A program made the position numbers and the translations under genes. Under the pieces are notes generated by a model that did not search any database, was not told the DNA's origin, and worked only from the letters and a program-made list of their open reading frames with translations. From assembly GCA_007123655.1 (NCBI GenBank), contig SKKR01000577.1, positions 1 to 5,928 on the forward strand: DNA of 5,928 bases, read 5' to 3'. Shown here one piece after another: positions 1-5,409 of this stretch; positions within the stretch are counted from its first letter, which is position 1; each line of letters starts with the position of its first letter. This stretch comes from Thermomicrobiaceae bacterium. GTDB lineage: Bacteria > Chloroflexota > Chloroflexia > Thermomicrobiales > Thermomicrobiaceae.

Positions 1-189
1 GCCAAGGGGCTACCAGAGGATCGCGTTGCGATTAGGTTGAACGAGCTCGACGCGACCGAGGAAGTAATGTCCAGGGCCGGACAGGATGACCTGGTTGTTC
101 TACTGGCAGATCATCCCGAGGAGGTCTGGAACGCCGTGCTTGCCCGGACGCAGTCACGCCAGGACGAGGTCCCCGCGCGGGTGAACTAG
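1..189 (+). CDS. C-terminal fragment of a probable Mur-ligase/cyanophycin-synthetase-like protein
   Basis: Frame 1 is open from the first base to a TAG at 187-189, giving 62 residues of a protein that starts outside the window. The fragment has a helix-like part rich in Glu and Asp, then a hydrophobic strand with the local sequence DDLVVLLADHPEEVWNAVL. A Gly/Asp-Asp-Leu-Val-Val strand followed by a short helix carrying a Val-Trp pair resembles the last strand and helix of the Mur ligase C-terminal domain, especially in cyanophycin-synthetase-like enzymes, which join amino acids by ATP-dependent amide bonds. That assignment comes from memory of family endings, since no catalytic motif lies in the window. 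The charged last 15 residues look like an unstructured tail. The gene converges on the acetyltransferase gene with 18 bases between the stops. That it is a real coding end is fairly sure; the family is a guess. Confidence 0.5.
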   Translation, partial: AKGLPEDRVAIRLNELDATEEVMSRAGQDDLVVLLADHPEEVWNAVLARTQSRQDEVPARVN

Positions 190-207
190 AGGTTTCGGGA
201 GCAGACG

Positions 208-684
208 TTAGAGCACCTTGATCATGAACTGGTGTTCGATCTGGCTCATGTGAAATCGTCGCCCGATCGATTCAAACCCGAATGACTGGTAGAAGTCAAG
301 CGCGTGCGTCTGGGCGTTGAGGGTCGCGTACTCCACGGGGCGAGTACGTGCAATCGACAGCAGGTGCTCCATGAGAGCTTTCCCTGCGCCGATTCCCCGA
401 TCCGCTTTGCGAACCGCGACCCAGGCGATGTGCGCTTCGTCACGAACGAATGTCAGACGACCGGTGCCGACGATCCTCCCGCCAGTCTGGCAGACCAGGT
501 GGATGCTCGTGCGATCATCCGGCTCGTCGTAGACCGTGCGTGTGAGCCCCTGTTCCCGGACGAAGACTTCGCGTCGAATCTCGTAAACGGCTTCCATCTC
601 CGCGTCGTTGTTAACCGGTCTGGTAACCAGAACGGTTCCTCCAGGAGATGTCGTGTGTTCGCGAGGCTGGTCGGTCGCAGTCAT
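208..684 (-). CDS. GNAT family N-acetyltransferase (ElaA/YjcF-like)
   Basis: This 158-residue protein has the GNAT fold that transfers an acyl group from acyl-CoA to an amine; the substrate is unknown. Residues 1-17 look like a variable extension. The fold begins near residue 18 with a Val-Thr-Arg-Pro strand, followed by a helix containing YEIRREVFVREQG (34-46), typical of ElaA/YjcF-type proteins. The acetyl-CoA pyrophosphate loop fits R-x-x-G-x-G/A as RGIGAG (96-101). Motif B is FYQSFGF (131-137), and the C-terminus has the family's His-x-x-Met ending (HQFM, 151-154). It starts 6 nt after the argH stop with a poor Shine-Dalgarno sequence, so it is probably cotranscribed with argH and translated by coupling. 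A stronger GGAGGA lies inside the gene (642-637), 6 nt before a CTG codon at residue 19, so a shorter product is conceivable. Family sure; cytoplasmic role unknown. Confidence 0.88.
   Translation of the reverse strand: MTATDQPREHTTSPGGTVLVTRPVNNDAEMEAVYEIRREVFVREQGLTRTVYDEPDDRTSIHLVCQTGGRIVGTGRLTFVRDEAHIAWVAVRKADRGIGAGKALMEHLLSIARTRPVEYATLNAQTHALDFYQSFGFESIGRRFHMSQIEHQFMIKVL
613..637. repeat. 25-nt near-perfect palindrome inside the start of the GNAT gene
   Basis: The two 12-nt arms match at 11 of 12 positions around the centre at base 625. The outer arms are AACCG (613-617) and CGGTT (633-637); the inner part CTGGTAACCAG (620-630) is perfect; the only mismatch is 618/632. As minus-strand RNA it would form a 5 bp plus 5 bp hairpin with one internal mismatch and a 3-nt loop, directly after the GGAGGA at 642-637. 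It covers residues 16-24 of the acetyltransferase, at the junction between the variable N-terminal extension and the conserved fold. The symmetry is read directly from the sequence. A role as operator or translation control element is inference, and chance within coding DNA is possible. Confidence 0.5.
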
Positions 685-690
685 GCTGGC

Positions 691-2154
691 TCACTCGCCG
701 CTAATCAATGCGTCGATCGATTGCACGCGCTCGTTTTCCACATTCATCCAGCCCCTGAACTCGTCGAGCCTGGTTGGAAGTTCCGCCCGGGCATCGGCCA
801 CCGCGCTGCTACCGGTACCGCCGGGCATATTGCGTGCCTCAATCGCGTCACGTGGGGTCAGCGGAGGCTTGTCGTCTGCCAGAAGGTCACTGTACGAACG
901 CCACTCGTCATCGCTGAGATCGGGGAAGTCCTTGCCCTGCTCCACGCAGTAGCCGACGACGGAGCCTACAATCTCGTGTGCCTCTCGGAACGCGAGACCC
1001 TTCTTCACCAGATGGTCGGCGATGTCGGTTGCCAGTGCGAACCCGCCGCCAGCCGATCGCTCCATTACCTCCGGCCGGAACGTGGTTGACGAGAGCATCG
1101 GTGGGAGCACGCGCAGGATCATCGCGAGCGTATCGATGGTGTCGAAGAGTCCTTCTTTGTCTTCCTGAAGATCCTTGTTGTAGGTGAGGGGTAACCCTTT
1201 GCTGACCGTCAGCATCGCCATCAGATGCCCATAAACCCGGCCCGTCTTCCCGCGGATGAGTTCCGCAACGTCCGGATTCTTCTTCTGTGGCATGATGCTC
1301 GAGCCGGTCGCGAACGCGTCGTCCAGTTCGATGAAGCCGAACTCCGGTGTCGACCAGAGCACGATCTCCTCCGCAAGTCTGGAGAGGTGCATGGAGATTT
1401 GAGCGCACGAGGCGAGCGTGTCGATAACGAAGTCCCTGTCGGAGACCGCATCGAGGCTGTTGGCGACTGGCTGGTCGAATCCCAGCAAGTCGGACGTGAA
1501 CTGGCGGTCGAGTGGATAGGTAACCCCTGCAAGCGCGCCCGCGCCCAGAGGGCACTGATTCGTCCGCCGGTAAGCGTCCCGGAGCCGATCCAGGTCCCGC
1601 AGCAGCATCTCGACGTAGGCAAGCATGTGATGCCGCAGGAGCACCGGCTGGGCACGCTGGAGATGCGTGTACCCTGGCAGGATTGCGTCCGGATAGCGAT
1701 CTCCAGTCTCGACGAGAGAATCCGCAACATCGAGAATTCCGGCAGAGAGCATAAGAATGGCTTCCCGGCACCACATTCGGAGATCAGTGGCGACCTGATC
1801 ATTCCGGCTTCTGGCCGTGTGAAGTCTCCCGGCGGCCGGCCCGATGATCTCGCGGAGTCGCGCTTCCACACTGAGGTGGATGTCCTCGTCGCTCAGGCGG
1901 AACTCGTGCCTCCCTGCCTGAATCTCGCTCCAGACCTGCCTCAGCCCCTGCTCGATCTGGTCCTGATCCTCCTGGCTGATGATCTGCTGGCGCGCGAGCA
2001 TTCGGGAGTGCGCGATCGAACCGGCGATGTCCTGTTTCGCGAAGCGCTGATCAAAGCCGATCGATGCATTCAGTTCATCGACGAGGGCATCGGTGGGCCG
2101 GCTGAAACGACCGCCCCACAATTTGGTCGTCGATTGAGACTCAGATTCACTCAC
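691..2154 (-). CDS. argH: Argininosuccinate lyase
   Basis: ArgH splits argininosuccinate into arginine and fumarate, the last step of arginine synthesis, as a cytoplasmic homotetramer of the fumarase/aspartase superfamily. The 487 residues are slightly longer than the usual 460 or so. Family landmarks appear in order: LWGGRF (12-17), DIAGSIAHSRML (42-53), HTARSRNDQV (112-121), GYTHLQRAQP with the catalytic-region His164 (161-170), the signature loop GSSIMPQKKNP with its catalytic Ser (284-294), ATDIADHLV (375-383) and a C-terminal GGT (446-448). The start is GTG, preceded after 4 nt by a GGGGGAA Shine-Dalgarno sequence (2165-2159), and it places LWGGRF at the expected distance from the N-terminus. 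The DUF1385 gene ends 51 nt upstream with no terminator visible, and the acetyltransferase starts 6 nt downstream, so an operon is likely. No key residue is missing. Confidence 0.97.
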   Translation of the reverse strand: MSESESQSTTKLWGGRFSRPTDALVDELNASIGFDQRFAKQDIAGSIAHSRMLARQQIISQEDQDQIEQGLRQVWSEIQAGRHEFRLSDEDIHLSVEARLREIIGPAAGRLHTARSRNDQVATDLRMWCREAILMLSAGILDVADSLVETGDRYPDAILPGYTHLQRAQPVLLRHHMLAYVEMLLRDLDRLRDAYRRTNQCPLGAGALAGVTYPLDRQFTSDLLGFDQPVANSLDAVSDRDFVIDTLASCAQISMHLSRLAEEIVLWSTPEFGFIELDDAFATGSSIMPQKKNPDVAELIRGKTGRVYGHLMAMLTVSKGLPLTYNKDLQEDKEGLFDTIDTLAMILRVLPPMLSSTTFRPEVMERSAGGGFALATDIADHLVKKGLAFREAHEIVGSVVGYCVEQGKDFPDLSDDEWRSYSDLLADDKPPLTPRDAIEARNMPGGTGSSAVADARAELPTRLDEFRGWMNVENERVQSIDALISGE

Positions 2155-2205
2155 AGAGTTCCCCCAGGCGTGAATTCCGTCAGGATCCCAAACATTCGAT
2201 GATGG

Positions 2206-3222
2206 CTATTGCGCGGTACTCGTTGCGGGTTCAGGTACCGGCTGCTGATCAGCCCGCGGTTCCAGGGGAAGCCCATTCTCGTCGACGCGGACGATGTCTT
2301 CATGCTCGGCTTCCGCCTCGGAGATCTCCTCCTCGGATGCCTGCACCCGCTTGAAGGAGACGATCGCCACTTCGAGCATCGAGTCGTCCGGGGGCCGGGT
2401 GGTCAGCCGCTGAAGCGCCATGCTCGGCGCCACGAGGATCTTCACCAGTGTGTTCTCATAGTATTGCGCGGTGAGTTTGATGAACTCATACGCCATCGCA
2501 GCGATAAGCGGGACCAGGAAAATGCGAGAAGAGATCCGCCAGAACCAGTCCGGCCGGCCGAGCAGGGCAAACACGAATATCGACAGCAGCACCACCACGA
2601 GCAGAAATCCGGTCCCGCAACGTGGATGGCTGATACTGTGTTTGCGGACGTTGTCAACCGTGAGTTCGTCACCGGCTTCGTACGCGTTGATCGTTTTATG
2701 CTCAGCCCCGTGATAGGCAAACACACGTTTGATGTCGTGCATCCGGCCAATGAGCAACATGTACCCGACCAGAATCGCCAGTCGAATAATGCCTTCGACC
2801 ACGTTACTGAGCGTGTCGCTGGCAATGTACCGGTCGAGGAATCCGACGATCGCAAGCGGCAACACGAAGAATAGAGCGATCGAGAAGATAATGGACACGC
2901 CAACCGTGACCCACATCGCGGTGCCAGTCAGGTCGTCCTGCGGTGAGTCTCTGTTCTCCTTGACATCACCTTCGATCAGCCCGACGTTGGCCGAAAACAC
3001 CAGCGAGCGCATCCCCAGAACGAGGGTGTCCCACAACATAAACACGCCCCGGATAAACGGCAACGGCCGGGCGCGTTCGGTCCATTTCCCTGTTTTGAGG
3101 GGCTCGTGGTAGAGGGCGATCTCACCGTTCGGCGCGCGTACCGCAACCGCCATGTATCGGCGGCCGCGCATCATCACGCCTTCCATTACCGCCTGACCGC
3201 CGTAGATTCTGGTTTCGGACAT
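2206..3222 (-). CDS. DUF1385 family membrane protein (YqhQ-like)
   Basis: This 338-residue protein belongs to DUF1385, the family of Bacillus subtilis YqhQ, whose biochemical role I cannot state. The N-terminus carries the family hallmark GGQAVMEGVMMRG (8-20). Hydrophobic segments at about 101-128, 143-159, 205-222 and 232-247 suggest four membrane passes. Between the second and third lie conserved HGAEHK (171-176) and HPRCGTGF (199-206); their His, Glu and Cys residues look like a possible metal site, which is inference. Residues 295-338 form an acidic, then Pro-rich tail that is probably unstructured. The ATG is preceded after 5 nt by GGAG (3231-3228). From memory, relatives in other phyla often sit near rpmE, prfA or efp, whereas here the partner is argH. 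Family assignment is firm, function unknown. Confidence 0.93.
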   Translation of the reverse strand: MSETRIYGGQAVMEGVMMRGRRYMAVAVRAPNGEIALYHEPLKTGKWTERARPLPFIRGVFMLWDTLVLGMRSLVFSANVGLIEGDVKENRDSPQDDLTGTAMWVTVGVSIIFSIALFFVLPLAIVGFLDRYIASDTLSNVVEGIIRLAILVGYMLLIGRMHDIKRVFAYHGAEHKTINAYEAGDELTVDNVRKHSISHPRCGTGFLLVVVLLSIFVFALLGRPDWFWRISSRIFLVPLIAAMAYEFIKLTAQYYENTLVKILVAPSMALQRLTTRPPDDSMLEVAIVSFKRVQASEEEISEAEAEHEDIVRVDENGLPLEPRADQQPVPEPATSTAQ

Positions 3223-3270
3223 GTACGCTCCACGAAGGATGAGACCGGAGAATCACATTACAGGACATGG

Positions 3271-3279
3271 ATTTTACCA
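3271..3279 (-). promoter_or_regulatory. Candidate extended -10 promoter of the DUF1385-argH-GNAT operon
   Basis: Read on the minus strand, the 88-nt gap between the two minus-strand genes holds TGGTAAAAT, a TG-n extended -10 with a hexamer matching TATAAT at 5 of 6 bases. A start point near 3264 would give a leader of about 42 nt before the DUF1385 ATG. No good -35 hexamer lies 16-18 nt upstream, where the DNA is GC-rich, so this would depend on the extended -10 element. The region is otherwise more AT-rich than its surroundings. Confidence 0.35.
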
Positions 3280-3311
3280 GAGCGGCCGGCACTTCCCCGG
3301 TATTCGCCCGG

Positions 3312-5138
3312 CTATTCGAACAGCCAGAGTTCCCGTGCAAGCCGGAACAGTCGAGAGCCCCAGTTCGCCGATTCCGGGACACCCTGAACGCGTACCGAGA
3401 AGTGATAGAACGAATGAGGAAACATCAGAAACACGATCGGCGCTTCGCTGGCCATCCGTTCCTGTATCGCCCGATAGATTGCCCGGCGAGACTCCTGATC
3501 GACTTCGCCGATCCCCTGGTTCAGCAGATTGTCGAGCTGAACGCTTGAATACTGGCTGAAGTTGTTGAACCCGCCCGTCTGAAGCGATGTCCGGCCATCA
3601 GGCTCGCCGTGGATCCCGCCGTGTGTCCAGTTGAACAACGCCGCGTCAAGCTCGCCGGCCCGCATCTGTTCAACCGCCGCGCCGGCCGCCATCGGGTCGA
3701 CATTCATCTCTATCCCCACGTCCGCCAGCATCTCGCTGATCATCTCCGCGCCTTCGAGTCGCGGATCGTTTTCCGGTGCGGCACATGTGAAGGAGAGTCG
3801 TTCCCCGTCCCGTTCCCGGATTCCGTTTTCGCCATCAACCCATCCCGCTTCCTGAAGCAGTTCCGAGGCACGTTCCACCAGCGGACGATCGGCCTCGATC
3901 ATCGCTTCATGCCAGAACTCCAGCGCTGGCGACAGATAGGACGTGGCGGGAGTGGCAGCCCCGTCGTACACCGCGTCTACCAGGGCCGGGCGGTCGATCG
4001 AGTACAGTATTGCCCGGCGCACGTTTGCGCTCTCGAGGATCGGATGATCGGTGTTGAGGATGATCTGGGAGCAGTCCAGATTAACCACCTCGACGGTCTG
4101 CGCGTTCGCGCTCTCGAGCTGTTCCAGCGCCAGGTTGACAGGCAGATCGTAGATAATGTCCACACTTCCCGCGTCAAAGGCAGACAACCGGTCCGTTGCA
4201 TCGACTATGATCTGAAACTGCACCCCGTCCAGATTGGGCTGTTCTCCGTAAAAGGCATCGAAACGCTCGAGCTGAAGTGACTGGTCGCGGTTCCAGGAGT
4301 CCAACCGGAACGGTCCGGACCCGATCGGTTCCAGACTGTACCCGTTCGAACCGATTTCGTCGTGGTGCGATGCGTTAACGATGAAGGTCGACGCGGCGCG
4401 TCGAAGGAATGTGCCGTCAGGTCCCGAGAATGTAAATACGACCGTGTAGTCATCCGGCGCGTCAATCTGCTCGACGCGCTCATAGTAGAATGACCGCCCC
4501 GCACCCTGTTCCGGAACTCGCATCCAGGCATGCGTGTAGGTGATATCGTGTGCCGTGAGTGCCTCACCGTTATGGAACACTGCATCTTCCCTGATCTGGA
4601 ACGTGATACTGCTCCCGTCTTCCGCGATCTCGTAGCTCTCCGTCAGGTCAGGGGAGACCTCGAATTCATGGTCCACTGCCATCAGGGAACTGTAGATCTG
4701 ACTCATCACGATCCAGTTCGTCGTTGACTCGTCAGCGTTCGGATGCAGGCTGAACGGGTCAGCCGGGATCGCAATCGAAAGCACTCCGCCTTCAACCGGC
4801 TCATCCGGTATCGGAACCGGTGATGGAGTTGGCGTCGCGTCCGGAGTAGGAGTCGGTTCGGGCGTCGGAGTCTGCTCCGGCGTGGGTGTCTCCTCAGGTT
4901 CCGGCGTCTCCGCCGGCACCGGCTCATCAGGGTCGTCGTCATCCGTCTCGTCATCTTCGTCATCGTCCAGAGGCCAGTTCGCGTAGAGCAACCCTCCACC
5001 GACTCCGACGGCGCCAAGCCCCACGATGCCTGCCGCAAGGAGCAATGCGCGACGTGACACGGTCGGCTCCGGGGTGCCTGCCGGCCCGGCATCCGGACTA
5101 GCCTCGCCATACTGTTCATGTTCGGGCTCGGTGCTCAT
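3312..5138 (-). CDS. Tat-exported ABC transporter substrate-binding protein, family 5 (peptide/oligomer type)
   Basis: This 608-residue extracytoplasmic binding protein is of the DppA/OppA type and would deliver peptides or similar solutes to an ABC importer. Residues 1-27 are a hydrophilic leader, followed by a twin-arginine motif SRRALL (28-33) and a hydrophobic stretch to about residue 53. There is no lipobox Cys, so the hydrophobic segment probably stays as the membrane anchor. Residues 56-113 are an acidic and then Pro-Thr-Glu-rich linker. The binding domain starts at about 117. It shows the family 5 landmarks FHNGEALTAHDITYTHAW (188-205), PIGSGPFRL (271-279) and a C-terminal APIVFLM segment (566-572). 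The ATG follows AAGGAAGG with 4 nt between. No permease or ATPase gene lies on either side, so its partner is unknown. The ligand cannot be read from sequence. Confidence 0.93.
   Translation of the reverse strand: MSTEPEHEQYGEASPDAGPAGTPEPTVSRRALLLAAGIVGLGAVGVGGGLLYANWPLDDDEDDETDDDDPDEPVPAETPEPEETPTPEQTPTPEPTPTPDATPTPSPVPIPDEPVEGGVLSIAIPADPFSLHPNADESTTNWIVMSQIYSSLMAVDHEFEVSPDLTESYEIAEDGSSITFQIREDAVFHNGEALTAHDITYTHAWMRVPEQGAGRSFYYERVEQIDAPDDYTVVFTFSGPDGTFLRRAASTFIVNASHHDEIGSNGYSLEPIGSGPFRLDSWNRDQSLQLERFDAFYGEQPNLDGVQFQIIVDATDRLSAFDAGSVDIIYDLPVNLALEQLESANAQTVEVVNLDCSQIILNTDHPILESANVRRAILYSIDRPALVDAVYDGAATPATSYLSPALEFWHEAMIEADRPLVERASELLQEAGWVDGENGIRERDGERLSFTCAAPENDPRLEGAEMISEMLADVGIEMNVDPMAAGAAVEQMRAGELDAALFNWTHGGIHGEPDGRTSLQTGGFNNFSQYSSVQLDNLLNQGIGEVDQESRRAIYRAIQERMASEAPIVFLMFPHSFYHFSVRVQGVPESANWGSRLFRLARELWLFE
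4800..4973 (-). repeat. Low-complexity coding segment: acidic run plus Thr-Pro-Glu-Pro repeat linker
   Basis: This segment encodes residues 56-113 of the binding protein. Residues 58-69 (DNA 4967-4932) are almost all Asp and Glu. Residues 74-108 (4919-4815) repeat a loose four-residue unit of the type Thr-Pro-Glu-Pro or Thr-Pro-Thr-Pro, giving an imperfect 12-nt DNA periodicity. It would act as a flexible, negatively charged spacer holding the binding domain away from the membrane. The repeats are degenerate in DNA sequence, which argues for long-standing selection on the protein rather than a very recent expansion. The length may vary between strains. Confidence 0.8.
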
Positions 5139-5189
5139 ACTGCCTTCCTTCGCGGGGGTGCAACGTCTCTCGAGGTGAATTGATTGCGT

Positions 5190-5199
5190 ACGTCGACGT
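5190..5199. promoter_or_regulatory. Perfect 10-bp palindrome, possible operator
   Basis: ACGTCGACGT is perfectly self-complementary and lies 51-60 nt upstream of the binding-protein start codon. On the minus strand a weak TTGTGA and TCAATT pair flanks it at 16 nt spacing, which would put the palindrome inside a promoter spacer. The promoter match is poor (4 of 6 and 3 of 6 bases), so only the symmetry itself is solid. Ten-base palindromes occur by chance at low frequency in a region of this length. Confidence 0.25.
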
Positions 5200-5318
5200 T
5201 CACAAACACGGCAACAGGCTTACAGTCGTCCGTCCCCATCGCTTGTCCCAGCGTGTCACCACAATTTTCCACCGAACGCCGCCACAAGCAACCCCAACGA
5301 CGATCAGGCTCCTCTTGC

Positions 5319-5347
5319 TTGCGACCACTTTACCCCGATGCTATGCT
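5319..5347 (+). promoter_or_regulatory. Candidate gcvPB promoter (-35, 17-bp spacer, extended -10)
   Basis: TTGCGA (5319-5324, 4 of 6 to TTGACA) is separated by 17 bp from TATGCT (5342-5347, 4 of 6 to TATAAT). The -10 is preceded by TG at 5339-5340, an extended -10. Transcription would start near 5354, giving a leader of about 55 nt that begins at or next to the hairpin at 5354-5385. Correct spacing and the TG element support it; the hexamers are only moderate. Confidence 0.4.
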
Positions 5348-5353
5348 CAAATC

Positions 5354-5385
5354 GTGTCCGGAGGAGCACTGTTGGCCTCCGGCAC
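5354..5385 (+). promoter_or_regulatory. Leader hairpin upstream of gcvPB
   Basis: CCGGAGG (5358-5364) pairs perfectly with CCTCCGG (5376-5382), and GTG (5354-5356) pairs with CAC (5383-5385) around a single bulged T. This gives ten mostly GC pairs closing an 11-nt loop. No T-run follows, so it is not an intrinsic terminator. The same CCTCC (5376-5380) is also complementary to GGAGG (5399-5403), the gcvPB Shine-Dalgarno sequence, so two exclusive structures are possible. The complementarity is seen; a regulatory switch is inference. Confidence 0.5.
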
Positions 5386-5398
5386 CCAACCAGAACGT

Positions 5399-5404
5399 GG
5401 AGGA
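5399..5404 (+). promoter_or_regulatory. gcvPB ribosome binding site
   Basis: GGAGGA lies 5 nt before the ATG at 5410. An in-frame TGA sits at 5407-5409, immediately before that ATG, so no longer gcvPB product is possible. Together these fix the start. Confidence 0.85.
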
Positions 5405-5409
5405 ACTGA

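Larger units (their letters stand above)
5139..5409. other. Divergent intergenic region between the binding-protein gene and gcvPB
   Basis: These 271 bases carry no convincing gene. They should contain two outward promoters. On the minus side I see only the ribosome-binding sequence of the binding-protein gene and a 10-bp palindrome (5190-5199), without a clear promoter. On the plus side there is a plausible promoter (5319-5347) and a leader hairpin (5354-5385). I looked for the conserved core of a glycine riboswitch before gcvPB and did not recognise one on either strand. CAAGCAA (5285-5291) and TTGCTTG (5315-5321) form an inverted repeat that touches the -35 region. Confidence 0.6.

Noticed and set aside
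211..237. Stem GAGCACC/GGTGTTC as a terminator for the plus-strand gene
   Set aside because: It contains one G-U pair and a 13-nt loop, has no following T-run, and lies in the conserved C-terminal codons of the acetyltransferase gene.
1225..2202. A 325-codon open frame on the plus strand opposite argH, and a 261-codon one at 304-1089
   Set aside because: Both lie antisense to firmly identified genes, have Arg/Pro/His-rich compositions typical of GC-rich shadow frames, and show no domain I recognise.
3284..3312. GCCGG/CCGGC repeat after the binding-protein stop as an intrinsic terminator
   Set aside because: Only five pairs with a long loop and no T-run; GC-rich DNA makes such matches common.
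5139..5409. Glycine riboswitch before gcvPB
   Set aside because: I looked for the conserved aptamer core on both strands and found none; the only similar string, GCGAAGGAAGG on the minus strand, is the ribosome site of the binding-protein gene.
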